From: Oscillospiraceae bacterium
GTDB taxonomy: Bacteria > Bacillota > Clostridia > Oscillospirales > QAMX01
Direction of reading: 5' to 3'
Length of the DNA stretch: 64,000 bases
NCBI GenBank assembly: GCA_015067705.1
Contig: SVLW01000006.1
Location: 1-64,000 of the forward strand
Positions 51,072 to 59,949 of the stretch are shown here, in pieces. Position 1 is the first letter of the stretch. The number at the start of each line of letters is the position of its first letter. The notes below the pieces were generated by a model. The model had not been told where the DNA came from, did no database searches, and saw only the letters and a list, made by a program, of their open reading frames with translations. The position numbers and the translations under genes were made by a program.

Positions 51072-51521
51072 ATGACAAACGTTATTCGTCCCGCTGTCGC
51101 GGCTGATCTGGCGCGGATTGCGGAGATCATTATTACAAACTATCGACTGAATTTCTATCCCATTTTCCGGGACGACGCCTTTTATTTCGGCGTGCTGACG
51201 GTGCCGGCGCAGATGGAAGTGTACCGGGAAGCGCTGGGCAGTCTCTGGGTGTACGACGACGGCGTGGTGAAGGGTGTCCTGCACGCCGAAGGACAGGAAG
51301 TGAAAAAGCTCTTTGTGGAACCGGTTTTGCAGGGACAGGGCATCGGCGCGGCACTTCTGGAATTTGCAGTGCAGAATTATTCCGCAAACACGCTCTGGGC
51401 GCTGGAAAAGAACGTCCGTGCCATCGCGTTTTATGAGCGCCATGGCTTTCACATAACTGAAGACCGGAAGCCCGAGGAGGATACGGACGAGTATCTGGTG
51501 CGGATGGCGCGCGGCAAATAA
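51072..51521 (+). CDS. GNAT-family N-acetyltransferase
   Basis: 149 residues. GNAT fold with the acetyl-CoA loop VLQGQGIGAALL (Q/RxxGxG/A) and the C-terminal NVRAIAFYERHGF typical of RimI/YjaB-like enzymes. GAGGA 8 nt upstream of ATG 51072. It begins 29 bp after the hairpin array. Acceptor unknown. Confidence 0.88.
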   Translation: MTNVIRPAVAADLARIAEIIITNYRLNFYPIFRDDAFYFGVLTVPAQMEVYREALGSLWVYDDGVVKGVLHAEGQEVKKLFVEPVLQGQGIGAALLEFAVQNYSANTLWALEKNVRAIAFYERHGFHITEDRKPEEDTDEYLVRMARGK

Positions 51522-51580
51522 AAAATTTCCATGCATTTCTTCCCCCGTTTTCCCGCATACTATCCCCGAGGTGATAGCAT

Positions 51581-52009
51581 ATGATTCCGGAAAACGAACT
51601 TTTGCAGTATATTCACAAGACGGCGGAGATTGGATGCGAGGGGATCCTGGCGGTGATGGACGCCGCGGAGGATACCGGACTGAAAAAAGAACTGTCCCGC
51701 CAGCTGGCGGAATACCGCGGCTTTGAGCGGGACGCGGAGGAACTGCTGCGCAGGCGCGGTTCTTTCGGCGGGGATGTCAGTACCATGAGTAAGCTCTCCG
51801 CCCGGGCCATGAGCGCGGGTAAGCTTCTCCTGGACCGCTCCCCTTCCCACATTGCAGAGATGACCATCGAGGGCAACAACATGGGCATCTCGAAAACCCT
51901 GCAGCATCTCCACGACTACGGCGGCGGCCATCCGGAAACGCTGGATCTAGCCAATCGCTTCCTGGCGGCACAGCGTGCCAATGTGGAAAGCCTGCAGCCC
52001 TATCTGTAA
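51581..52009 (+). CDS. Helical DUF2383-like protein of unknown function
   Basis: 142 residues, predicted four-helix bundle without Cys pairs; GNNMGISKTLQHLHDYG and ANRFLAAQRANVESL are conserved-looking. AGGTGATAGCAT precedes ATG 51581. I cannot assign a function. Followed by a terminator. Confidence 0.72.
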   Translation: MIPENELLQYIHKTAEIGCEGILAVMDAAEDTGLKKELSRQLAEYRGFERDAEELLRRRGSFGGDVSTMSKLSARAMSAGKLLLDRSPSHIAEMTIEGNNMGISKTLQHLHDYGGGHPETLDLANRFLAAQRANVESLQPYL

Positions 52010-52017
52010 AGAATCGT

Positions 52018-52062
52018 AAAAAACGCCGACACGCATTCCGTTTGCGTGTCGGCGTTTTCTTT
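52018..52062. terminator. Bidirectional rho-independent terminator
   Basis: Stem AAACGCCGACACGC / GCGTGTCGGCGTTT with 9-nt loop and A/T flanks. Confidence 0.9.
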
Positions 52063-52852
52063 ATACTTCCAGGAAGTCGCCAGTGTGCAGGGCCCGCACC
52101 CGATCGCCCATGCGGGACTGCAGGAAGGCCAGCTGGGCGCCGCCGGTACAGTGGCAGGTATAGTACTGCGTGGGATAGCGGGAGAGCTCCGCCGCCACGG
52201 TTTCCAGTACCGCACGCCCCGCGGGCGTCCCGGGGTCATGATCCTTCAGATGAAAGCCGCCGATAAACACATCCGGCCGCAGCCAGGCCATGAGATTGCG
52301 GATCCCCTTATGGGAACAGCCGCTGACCGCGATGCGGCGGCCGTTTTCCTCGATCAAAAGCACCTGTTCATGCCGGAAATCCTCCGGGAGGAAGACGTCC
52401 CCTTCCCGCCGGGTCAGGCCGCAGGGATCCACAGGACAAACGGGCTCCTGCTCCTCACAGGTCAGAAGCGTCAGGCCGGGAGCCAGCGCCGTCCGGGCAC
52501 CGGTGAAGCGCAGCTCCTGATAAGACTGCAGCGCAGGCGTCAGGCCGATATAGCGCTCCGCGCCATGATAATGCCCGCCGAAGGCAGCTTCGTGGAGATA
52601 AAGCGGCACGCCGGGATGCTCCCGCAGAAAGCGCGGCATACCGTCGCCGTGGTCATAGTGGCCGTGGGACAGGATCGCCAGCTCCACGCCGGAAAGATCC
52701 ACGCCCAGACGTCCGGCATTGTCCGCGAAATGCCCGCTCTGCCCCGCGTCAAAGAGGATGCGTTTTCCGCAGACCTCCAGGTATAGACTCAGGCCATGCT
52801 CGACGGCAAGCGTCTCCGGCCCGGTGTTTTCCATCAATACAGTAAGACGCAT
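52061..52852 (-). CDS. Metallo-beta-lactamase-fold hydrolase
   Basis: 263 residues. HxHxDH motif in ILSHGHYDHGDG, plus SGCSHKGI and GGFHL metal ligands, in the order of the COG1237 group (dihydropteroate-like MBL proteins). AAGGGGGCTGCGCG precedes ATG 52852. Cytoplasmic; substrate unknown. Confidence 0.85.
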   Translation of the reverse strand: MRLTVLMENTGPETLAVEHGLSLYLEVCGKRILFDAGQSGHFADNAGRLGVDLSGVELAILSHGHYDHGDGMPRFLREHPGVPLYLHEAAFGGHYHGAERYIGLTPALQSYQELRFTGARTALAPGLTLLTCEEQEPVCPVDPCGLTRREGDVFLPEDFRHEQVLLIEENGRRIAVSGCSHKGIRNLMAWLRPDVFIGGFHLKDHDPGTPAGRAVLETVAAELSRYPTQYYTCHCTGGAQLAFLQSRMGDRVRALHTGDFLEV

Positions 52853-52902
52853 CGCGCAGCCCCCTTTCCTTTTTCCTTTATTATACGCCCGCCGTCAACC
52901 GC

Positions 52903-52932
52903 TTGCGCCGCGCGGCGCCCCTGTGCTATACT
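52903..52932 (+). promoter_or_regulatory. YjjG-like gene promoter
   Basis: TGTGCTATACT extended -10 (52927-52932) with a weak TTGCGC -35 18 bp upstream. Confidence 0.55.
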
Positions 52933-52959
52933 GAGGAAAAATGAGAGAGGACGGATCCT

Positions 52960-53652
52960 ATGGTAAAGGTAGTTCTTTGGGATATTGACGGCACCCTTCT
53001 GGATTTTCAGGCGGCGGAACAGGCGGCCATCCGGGCCTGCTTCCGGAAGCATGGCCTGGGGGCGTGCAGCGACGTCATGCTGAAAGACTATGCGGCGATC
53101 AATCGCCGGTACTGGGAGCGATTGGAGCGGGGCGAGCTTGAAAAGCGCGAGGTGCTGGTGGAGCGGTTCCGGGAGTTTTTCGGCAAATACGGTCTGCCGC
53201 AGGAGGCTGTAACTGCCTTCAACGACAGCTATCAGCTGGCATTGGGGGACACGGCCTGCTTCCACGAGCATGGGCTTGAGATCGTTACGGCCCTGCGGGG
53301 AACGGTGCGGCAGGTCGCCGTCACCAACGGCACCAAGATCGCCCAGCAGCGAAAGCTGCGTCTGTCCGGCCTGGATCAGCTTTTGGACGGTATTTTCATC
53401 TCCGAGGATCTGGGCGCGGAAAAGCCCTCCCCCGCCTTCTTTGATGCGGTGTTGGCAAAAATCGGGAACATCTCCCGGGCACAGGCCATCATCGTGGGGG
53501 ACTCCCTCACCAGCGATATCCTGGGCGGGAGAAACGCCGGCATCCGCACCTGCTGGTACCGCAAGGACGGAACCGTGAACGATACCGGCGTTCGGCCGGA
53601 TTATGAGATCCATGACCTGGCGGAGCTGCTTCCCCTGCTTTCCCGGCTATAA
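52960..53652 (+). CDS. YjjG-family HAD nucleotidase
   Basis: 230 residues, HAD IA with a helical cap. Motif I LWDIDGTLLDF, motif II AVTNGTK, motif III IIVGDSLTSDILGGRNAGI preceded by EKPSPAFF. DSLTSDILGG is typical of YjjG-like noncanonical pyrimidine nucleotidases. GAGAGAGGAC lies before ATG 52960. Has its own promoter. Confidence 0.87.
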   Translation: MVKVVLWDIDGTLLDFQAAEQAAIRACFRKHGLGACSDVMLKDYAAINRRYWERLERGELEKREVLVERFREFFGKYGLPQEAVTAFNDSYQLALGDTACFHEHGLEIVTALRGTVRQVAVTNGTKIAQQRKLRLSGLDQLLDGIFISEDLGAEKPSPAFFDAVLAKIGNISRAQAIIVGDSLTSDILGGRNAGIRTCWYRKDGTVNDTGVRPDYEIHDLAELLPLLSRL

Positions 53653-53747
53653 GGCGAAAAAACCGGAATATTTTCCATTTCTTGGGAACTTTGCCACAAT
53701 CCCCTAGGGGTTCGGTATGAAAATATCGGCATCTCTCACAATTTCTA

Positions 53748-53776
53748 TTGCAAGAATGAGGGCTTCCTTTTATACT
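53748..53776 (+). promoter_or_regulatory. GH51 promoter
   Basis: TTGCAA (53748-53753), 17 bp, TATACT (53771-53776). Confidence 0.68.
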
Positions 53777-53805
53777 ATAGATAATCATTGACAGGAGGTG
53801 TTTTC

Positions 53806-55416
53806 ATGCCCAAGAAAGCGAAAATCGCAGTGCATCCCCTTTATCCCATCGGCAAGATCTCTCCGCGCCTGTACGGCGGATTCCTGGAGCCCATCGGCAC
53901 CATGGTCAACGGTAATATGTTTAATCCCAAGCATCCCACCGCTGACGAGCAGGGCTTCCGTAAAGACTGGATCGAAGCGCTGAAAGCAGCCGGCATTCCC
54001 TCTGTGCGTCTGCCGGGCGGCAACTTCATCTCCGGTTGGGACTGGAAGGACTCCATCGGCCCCAAGGATCAGCGCAAGACCCATCTGGATCTGGCCTGGT
54101 TCCAGTACATCACCAACGAAGTCGGTCACGACGAATATCTGCAGTGGGCAGAGAAGGTCGGCTTTGAGCCCATGTACACCATCAACCTGGGCACCGGCGA
54201 CATCAACGACGCCATTTATATCACCGAGTATACCAACCACAAGGGCGGCACCTATTGGTCCGACCTGCGCCGCAAGAACGGTCATGAAGATCCCTACGGC
54301 GTTAAGGTGTGGTATCTGGGCAACGAGGCGGACGGCCCGTGGCAGATCGGCTCCTGGGATAAGGATCCCCGCGGCTACGGCGTGCGCGCCCACGAGGTCT
54401 CCAAGGCCATGAAGTGGGTGGACAGCACCATCGAGACCGCCGTGTGCGTATCCTCTTCTCCGTATCTCGATCATTATCCGGACTGGGACCGTCAGGTTCT
54501 GGAACAGTGCTTTGAGGCGGTGGATTATATTTCCCTGCATCATTATCATACCGTGCCCCTGGGCGAGCTTCCCACCCTGCTGGCCAGCTCCGTCTACTTC
54601 GAGGACTACATCAACACCGAGATCGGTCTGTGCGACTATATCGCCACCAAGAACCGCTCCAACCACAAGATGAAGCTGTCCTTCGACGAGTACGGCAACT
54701 CCATGCGTCCTTCCAAGGGCTATCGCTATGGCATCACCCAGGAATTCAACTTCCAGGGCAGCCATCATCTGAAGCACGATCCGCGTGAGTACATCCTCCA
54801 CGATCCAGACAATATGCCGGTGCGGAACTTCAACCGTCCCTACGGCGACATCGTGGATGTGGCCACCACTGCTTCCACCATGTTCACCTTCCTGCGCCAT
54901 GCAGACCGTGTGGAGATCGGCTGTATGACCGGCGGTCTGAACTCCTATGCTGCCTGCAACCATGACCATGTCTGGAACGGCACCATGTATCACTTCTTCC
55001 AGGCCATGCGCAAGTACGGCGTGGGCATGTCCATGCGTACCGGCGTGGAGTGCGACACCTTTGACGTACCGGGCTACGGCGCAGACAACTTCCACTTCTA
55101 CGATGCACGCGAGGGCCTGCCTTTCATCGAGACCGCCGCTGCATACGACGAAGAGAACGGTGCTCTGAACGTCTTCGTTCTGAACCGCAACTGGGAGAGC
55201 GACAACGAGATCGAACTGGATGCCGCAGGCTTTGCCGGTTATAAGTTCGTGGAGCAGATCCAGCTCTACTCCGACGACATCATGGCCACCAATACTTACG
55301 AGAATCCGAACGCCATCCTGCCCACCGTCAATGCTGACGCCAAGGTCGTGGACGGCAAGGTCGTTGCCAACTGCAAGAAGCTGTCCTTCAACGTGTTCCG
55401 CTTCGAAAAGGCATAA
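53806..55416 (+). CDS. GH51 alpha-L-arabinofuranosidase
   Basis: 536 residues, no signal peptide, starting at ATG 53806 with AGGAGGTGTTTTC upstream. GH51 clan-A barrel: acid/base Glu174 in YLGNEADGPWQIG and nucleophile Glu295 in LSFDEYGNS, followed by the C-terminal jelly-roll. Removes arabinose side chains from imported arabinoxylo- or arabino-oligosaccharides in the cytoplasm. Surrounding GH43 and fructokinase genes fit pentose/hemicellulose use. Confidence 0.92.
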   Translation: MPKKAKIAVHPLYPIGKISPRLYGGFLEPIGTMVNGNMFNPKHPTADEQGFRKDWIEALKAAGIPSVRLPGGNFISGWDWKDSIGPKDQRKTHLDLAWFQYITNEVGHDEYLQWAEKVGFEPMYTINLGTGDINDAIYITEYTNHKGGTYWSDLRRKNGHEDPYGVKVWYLGNEADGPWQIGSWDKDPRGYGVRAHEVSKAMKWVDSTIETAVCVSSSPYLDHYPDWDRQVLEQCFEAVDYISLHHYHTVPLGELPTLLASSVYFEDYINTEIGLCDYIATKNRSNHKMKLSFDEYGNSMRPSKGYRYGITQEFNFQGSHHLKHDPREYILHDPDNMPVRNFNRPYGDIVDVATTASTMFTFLRHADRVEIGCMTGGLNSYAACNHDHVWNGTMYHFFQAMRKYGVGMSMRTGVECDTFDVPGYGADNFHFYDAREGLPFIETAAAYDEENGALNVFVLNRNWESDNEIELDAAGFAGYKFVEQIQLYSDDIMATNTYENPNAILPTVNADAKVVDGKVVANCKKLSFNVFRFEKA

Positions 55417-55449
55417 GGCTCCCGCGAAAAATCTCTTTCTAAAAACAAT

Positions 55450-55485
55450 TCGCCTCCGTATGAAGTTCATACGGAGGCGATTTTT
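55450..55485. terminator. Rho-independent terminator
   Basis: 13-bp stem TCGCCTCCGTATG / CATACGGAGGCGA, loop AAGTT, T5 tail. Confidence 0.9.
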
Positions 55486-55867
55486 ATTCTTTTCTGCTGC
55501 CGTCTTCGTGGAATGTCTGTTTCAATGCCCGTTCTGTAGGGAAGATAGAGGCAATCAGGACGATCAAATGGACAGTCACAATCAGAAGCCCGGCGATGGA
55601 GACCGGATTTTCTCCGCGACCATAGACAGGCAGCATGGCAAGCGCCGTCGGGAGGAGCAAAATCCACCCGATGCGCCACCAAAGACGGCCGCAATGCTCA
55701 TGCGCGAAGCGCCAGGTATCCGCGTTTTTCATGGACCGCGTCGTGCGGTAGCCATAGACCCAGTTGATCTTTTGCGGGCAGCGTTTCCACATGATCCGCC
55801 CTGCAATGATCATAATCACAGGAATCAACATCGATACCGCCAACATATACCACCAGAACCAGGTCAT
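55484..55867 (-). CDS. SdpI-family membrane protein
   Basis: 127 residues, three or four membrane helices, with INWVYGYRTTRSMKN and TWRFAHEHCGRLWW, the SdpI signature. SdpI of Bacillus gives immunity to the SdpC toxin; many homologues have unknown roles. ATG 55867 overlaps the fructokinase stop region (GAGGAATGAGGAGATG), so the two are co-translated. Confidence 0.85.
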   Translation of the reverse strand: MTWFWWYMLAVSMLIPVIMIIAGRIMWKRCPQKINWVYGYRTTRSMKNADTWRFAHEHCGRLWWRIGWILLLPTALAMLPVYGRGENPVSIAGLLIVTVHLIVLIASIFPTERALKQTFHEDGSRKE

Positions 55868-55871
55868 CTCC

Positions 55872-56828
55872 TCATTCCTCCATTCGCGCCATCACATCCG
55901 CAAGTTCCGGCACGCTGGAGATACCGCCGGGGCGGGTGGTGGAGAGGCCTGCCGCCGTGCAGGCAAAGCGCACCGCGTCCCGCAGCTGCGCGTCTGACAA
56001 AGTGGCCGGGTCGCCGGGGAGATCCAGAATGCGATGCACCACGCTGCCGCCGAAGATATCACCGGCGCCGGTGGTGTCCATGACGGCCAGACCGGAAAGC
56101 CCCGGCACATGGCCGGAGGCCACGGCATTCTGATACACACAGCCGTCGGCACCGCAGGTGACAAAGACCAGCGGGACGCCGCAGGTCTCGTGGATATACT
56201 TTGCGCCCGCCTCCGGGGCGAGGCCGAAGAGGAAGTCCACCTCTTCATCGCTGATTTTCACAACATCCGCCTGGGAAAGGCCCCAGAGCATCTGTTCTTT
56301 GGCATCCGCAAGGTTCTTCCAGAGCGGCTTGCGGAGATTGGGGTCAAAGGTGATCCGCTTGCCCTGTGCCTTTGCATAGGCCACGGCCTTCTGCGTGGCG
56401 GTGCGGGCAGGATCATCCGTCAGGGACAGCGTGCCGAAATGGAACACCCGCGCCTCGTCGATCAGGGAGAGATCCAGCTCTTCAAAGCTGAGGCAGGTGT
56501 CCGCGCCGGGCTTTCGGGCGAAGGAGAATTCCCGGTCACCGGCAGCATCCAGGGTGACGAATGCCAGGGTCGTGAACTGATCCTCGGCCATGAGAAGTCC
56601 CCGAGTCTCGATCCCGGCCTTTTCCAAAGTGCCGGCCAGCAGCCGGCCAAAGGCATCCGTGCCCACTTTGCCCAGCAGGGCGGTCTTTTTTCCGTATTTT
56701 GCCAGCGCCGCCAGAAAGTTCGCCGGCGCGCCGCCGGGATGGGCGGCCATGGTGGGATATCCGTCGGCGTCCGTGCTCTGACAGGTGAAATCAATCAAAA
56801 GTTCACCCAGTGCGACCACATCGATCAT
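55872..56828 (-). CDS. PfkB-family sugar kinase (fructokinase-like)
   Basis: 318 residues from ATG 56828 (AGAGGAAACAGT upstream). Ribokinase fold: N-terminal GELLIDF, GGAPANFLAALA, and the ATP/catalytic motif DTTGAGDIFGGSV near the C-terminus. The MAAHPGGAPAN pattern is of the fructokinase type. First gene of an operon with an SdpI-like protein. Confidence 0.9.
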   Translation of the reverse strand: MIDVVALGELLIDFTCQSTDADGYPTMAAHPGGAPANFLAALAKYGKKTALLGKVGTDAFGRLLAGTLEKAGIETRGLLMAEDQFTTLAFVTLDAAGDREFSFARKPGADTCLSFEELDLSLIDEARVFHFGTLSLTDDPARTATQKAVAYAKAQGKRITFDPNLRKPLWKNLADAKEQMLWGLSQADVVKISDEEVDFLFGLAPEAGAKYIHETCGVPLVFVTCGADGCVYQNAVASGHVPGLSGLAVMDTTGAGDIFGGSVVHRILDLPGDPATLSDAQLRDAVRFACTAAGLSTTRPGGISSVPELADVMARMEE

Positions 56829-56890
56829 ACTGTTTCCTCTTTTCTCTGCAAAGTCAGAAGACAGCCGCAACGGCGCGATCTTCTCTTTTG

Positions 56891-56919
56891 AACATAGCAC
56901 AAATCCGAAAAAAGGTCAA
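56891..56919 (-). promoter_or_regulatory. Fructokinase promoter
   Basis: TTGACC (56919-56914), 17 bp, TATGTT (56896-56891). Confidence 0.6.
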
Positions 56920-56946
56920 GAAGCGATGTTTTTCTCCCGTCGGCTC

Positions 56947-56976
56947 TTGTCAGGGCGGGAGGATGTTTTGTATAAT
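56947..56976 (+). promoter_or_regulatory. GH43 promoter
   Basis: TTGTCA (56947-56952), 18 bp, perfect TATAAT (56971-56976). Confidence 0.75.
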
Positions 56977-57018
56977 GAAGGCAGGAAACAACCCGCAGAA
57001 AGAGAAAGGAGAATCCCT

Positions 57019-57990
57019 ATGTCTCAGGCAAGAGAGCCCATTGTCACCCACGTTTTTACCGCAGACCCCTCTGCTCACGTTTTTGACGGCAGACTCTATG
57101 TGTATCCCTCCCATGACCTTCCCCACGACGGCAAGAATTCCGAGGAGGGCGGACAGTATATTATGGAGGACTATCATGTATTCTCCATGACCCGGCCCGG
57201 CGAGGACGTCATGGATCACGGCGAAGCCCTGCACGTCCGGGACGTTCCCTGGGCGGAGCGCATGATGTGGGCGCCGGACGCCGCCTGCAAGAATGGCAAA
57301 TACTATCTTTACTTCCCCGCCAAGGATGCCGACGGCATTTTCCGCATCGGCGTGGCCGTGTCCGACTCCCCCACCGGCCCCTTTACGCCGGATGCAGCAC
57401 CCATCCCGGAGAGCTGCAGCATCGACCCCGCAGTATTCACCGATGACGACGGCAGAAGCTATCTCTATTTCGGCGGTATCTGGGGCGGCCAGCTGGACCG
57501 CTGGGTAGACGGCGTGTATGATCCCTCGAGAAAGACGCCTGTCGGCGATGAGATCGCCGTGACGCCGCTCTTTGCAGAGCTTAGTGACGACATGCATTCC
57601 TTCCGCGCCGCACCGGTGCATGTGGTGATCCAGGATGAAAACGGAGAGCCCATCCGTGTCTGTGACGAGGAGCGCCGCTTCTTCGAGGGCAGCTGGATGA
57701 ACAAAATCGGCGATACCTATTACCTCTCCTACTCCACCGGCACCACCCACTATGTGGCCTATGCCACCTCCGATAAGCCCCAGGGCCCCTTCACCTATCG
57801 CGGCATCATTCTGAAGCCCGTGGTGGGCTGGACCACCCAGCACTCCATTGTGGAATTTGAAGGCAAGTGGTATCTCTTCTACCACGACTGTGAGTTCTCC
57901 GGCGGCATTGACCATCGCCGCACCGTGAAGTGGACGGAGCTCACCATCCATGAGGACGGCAGCATCGAGACCCTGGACGTCCGGCACTGA
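57019..57990 (+). CDS. GH43 glycoside hydrolase
   Basis: 323 residues from ATG 57019 (AAAGGAG upstream); an in-frame ATG further upstream is non-coding. Five-bladed propeller with the GH43 acid triad: base Asp16 (TADPSAHVF), pKa-modulating Asp136 (SIDPAVF) and acid Glu223 (EGSWMN). Likely beta-xylosidase or arabinofuranosidase, cytoplasmic (no signal peptide). Works with GH10 and GH51 to degrade arabinoxylan fragments. Confidence 0.9.
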   Translation: MSQAREPIVTHVFTADPSAHVFDGRLYVYPSHDLPHDGKNSEEGGQYIMEDYHVFSMTRPGEDVMDHGEALHVRDVPWAERMMWAPDAACKNGKYYLYFPAKDADGIFRIGVAVSDSPTGPFTPDAAPIPESCSIDPAVFTDDDGRSYLYFGGIWGGQLDRWVDGVYDPSRKTPVGDEIAVTPLFAELSDDMHSFRAAPVHVVIQDENGEPIRVCDEERRFFEGSWMNKIGDTYYLSYSTGTTHYVAYATSDKPQGPFTYRGIILKPVVGWTTQHSIVEFEGKWYLFYHDCEFSGGIDHRRTVKWTELTIHEDGSIETLDVRH

Positions 57991-57994
57991 GTCT

Positions 57995-58399
57995 ATGTGG
58001 AAAGCTTTGATGCTTTGGATCCTGCACCTCACCTGGTGCGGGCTCCAGAATCTGGTGGGCGCGGTGCTCTGCCTCTGTCTGCGTCACTGCCCGCACACGC
58101 GCTATCGGGCGGCCATTGTGACCCAGTGGCGGCGGCGGGACGGCCTTTCGCTGGGTGCGTTTCTCTTCGTACCGGAGGGGACACCCGTGCAGAACCCCGC
58201 GCTTTTGCGGCATGAATACGGCCACACCATCCAGTCGTTTTTTCTGGGGCCGTGGTATCTGCTGCTGATCGGGCTGCCCTCCATGATTTGGGCAAAGCTT
58301 CCCTGCTTCCGCCGCCTGCGGCGGGAGCGGGGCATTTCCTACTACGCCGTCTATCCCGAGAATTGGGCCACGCGGCTGGGAGATCGTTTTTCAGAATAA
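57995..58399 (+). CDS. Small membrane protein with HEYGH motif
   Basis: 134 residues. N-terminal helix (ALMLWILHLTWCGLQNLVGAV) and a second hydrophobic stretch (GPWYLLLIGLPSMIWA) around HEYGHTIQS, a HExxH zinc-peptidase-like motif. Start at ATG 57995 with only a weak ribosome site, 4 nt after the GH43 stop. Resembles a conserved but uncharacterised family in gut bacteria. Might be a membrane metalloprotease; unproven. Confidence 0.65.
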   Translation: MWKALMLWILHLTWCGLQNLVGAVLCLCLRHCPHTRYRAAIVTQWRRRDGLSLGAFLFVPEGTPVQNPALLRHEYGHTIQSFFLGPWYLLLIGLPSMIWAKLPCFRRLRRERGISYYAVYPENWATRLGDRFSE

Positions 58400-58450
58400 A
58401 CGGATTTTGCCCGGTTTTTCCCAATAGCGGGCAGCGGAAAGGACAGCATC

Positions 58451-59281
58451 ATGCGGCGATACACCGTGGAAAAACGAAACATCCCGTCCACCGGACGGGA
58501 CATCAAAATTCTGGTTTTCCGCCCCACGGCGGCGAAAAAGGTGCCCGCGCAGACGCCCGGCGTCCTTTGGATCCACGGCGGCGGCTATGCCACCGGCATG
58601 GCGGAGATGGCTTACTTCTCCCGCCCGCTGGCGCTGGTGAAAAAGTACGGTGCGGTGGTGGTGTGTGTGGATTACCGGCTGTCGGTTGAAGCGCCCTATC
58701 CTGCGGCGTTGGAGGACTGTCATGCGGCGCTTTGCTGGATCAGGGAACACGCCGCAGAGCTTGGGATCAACGACAGCCAGATCATGGTGGGCGGCGAGAG
58801 CGCAGGCGGAGGGCTGACGGCGGCGCTGTGCATGTACGCCCGCGATAAAGGCAGCGTCAACATCGCCTATCAGATGCCGCTCTATCCCATGCTGGATGAC
58901 CGCGACACCGAGTCCTCCCGGGATAATCATGCACCCATCTGGAACACCAAGCGCAACCATGCCGCGTGGAAGCTGTATCTGAAAGGGCTTGAAGATATCC
59001 CGCCATACGCGGCTCCCGCACGGGAGACGGATTATTCGAATTTGCCGCCAGCCTACACCTTCGTGGGTGATATCGAGCCCTTCTACCGCGAAACGCTGAC
59101 CTATATTGAAAACCTCCGCGCAGCGGGCGTGGAGGCCAGCGTGGACGTGTATCCCAACTGGTTTCACGCCTACGATATGTTTTTCCCCTTTAAGGCCGTG
59201 GTAAAAAAGGCCATCGCCAAGTTTGAGGAGCAGTTCTGTTACGCCGCGGCGCACTACTTCGCCCCGCAGAATAAGGAGTAA
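58451..59281 (+). CDS. Alpha/beta-hydrolase (HSL-type esterase)
   Basis: 276 residues. Oxyanion motif HGGGY, nucleophile Ser in GGESAGGG, Asp in VGDIEPF, and His in FHAYDMF: the HSL/acetyl-hydrolase triad. GAAAGGACAGCATC precedes ATG 58451. Probably deacetylates or hydrolyses a small ester. Starts a run of tightly packed small genes. Confidence 0.9.
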   Translation: MRRYTVEKRNIPSTGRDIKILVFRPTAAKKVPAQTPGVLWIHGGGYATGMAEMAYFSRPLALVKKYGAVVVCVDYRLSVEAPYPAALEDCHAALCWIREHAAELGINDSQIMVGGESAGGGLTAALCMYARDKGSVNIAYQMPLYPMLDDRDTESSRDNHAPIWNTKRNHAAWKLYLKGLEDIPPYAAPARETDYSNLPPAYTFVGDIEPFYRETLTYIENLRAAGVEASVDVYPNWFHAYDMFFPFKAVVKKAIAKFEEQFCYAAAHYFAPQNKE

Positions 59282-59284
59282 ACT

Positions 59285-59638
59285 ATGCTGAAATTCATTT
59301 GCTATCCCAAGTGCACCACCTGCCAGAAGGCCCGCAAGTGGCTGGACGAGAACAACATCGAATATGAGTTCCGCGATATCAAGACCGAGAACCCTACCCT
59401 TGAAGAGCTGACCGCATGGTACAAGCGGAGCGGGCTGCCCCTGCGCAAGTTCTTCAACACCAGCGGTCTGCTGTATAAGTCCATGGAGCTGAAGACCAAG
59501 CTGCCCAACATGACCGACGAGGAAATGCTCTCACTTCTCGCCACCGACGGCATGCTGGTGAAGCGGCCCCTCGCCATCGGCGAGGACTTCGTGCTGGTGG
59601 GCTTCAAGGAAGCAGAATGGGTGGAGAAACTGAAATGA
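59285..59638 (+). CDS. ArsC/Spx-family thioredoxin-fold protein
   Basis: 117 residues. Redox motif CTTCQK at the N-terminus (CxxC), then KWLDENNIEYEFRDI and RPLAIGEDFVLVGF, as in YffB/ArsC-like reductases. ATG 59285 follows the esterase by 3 nt; overlaps the next gene by 4 nt (ATGA). Either a Spx-type regulator or small disulfide/arsenate reductase. Confidence 0.9.
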   Translation: MLKFICYPKCTTCQKARKWLDENNIEYEFRDIKTENPTLEELTAWYKRSGLPLRKFFNTSGLLYKSMELKTKLPNMTDEEMLSLLATDGMLVKRPLAIGEDFVLVGFKEAEWVEKLK

Positions 59639-59949
59639 AAAAGTGCAGAATTACGGTGATGAAGGTCGCCCGCTACGATGACCTCATCGAGAAATATGAA
59701 AACCCCATCGAGCACGCCTGCGACATGAAAGAGGGCCAGGTATTCATTGCCAACGGATGGGAGCGGCCCGAGGGCTTCTGTCTCAGCGCGTGGGAGAGTA
59801 TGTCCGCCTTTGTGCTGGCACTGTCCCACGGCGGCGGGGATTTCTATGACGGTTGGATGAAAAACAAGAAGTCTGCCATGATCTCCTGCAACGACGGTTT
59901 CCGCCCGGTGAGCTTTCTCATCGAGGCACTGGACGAGGACGCGGAATGA
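59635..59949 (+). CDS. TIGR04076-type small protein
   Basis: 104 residues. Conserved layout of a short family that includes N-terminal CRITVMKV and CDMKEGQVF, with C-terminal MISCNDGFRPVSF; several Cys suggest metal or redox binding. GGAGAAACTGAA lies before ATG 59635 within the end of the preceding gene. Function unknown. Confidence 0.8.
   Translation: MKKCRITVMKVARYDDLIEKYENPIEHACDMKEGQVFIANGWERPEGFCLSAWESMSAFVLALSHGGGDFYDGWMKNKKSAMISCNDGFRPVSFLIEALDEDAE

Noticed and set aside
53671-53729. Inverted repeat CCGGAATATTTTC / GAAAATATCGG upstream of GH51 as an operator
   Set aside because: Imperfect and A+T-rich; lies above the promoter but too weak to claim as a regulator site.
53785-55470. 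Long open frame (about 560 codons) on the minus strand opposite the GH51 gene
   Set aside because: High-G+C shadow frame; no ribosome site or family motif, while the GH51 protein has its full catalytic set.
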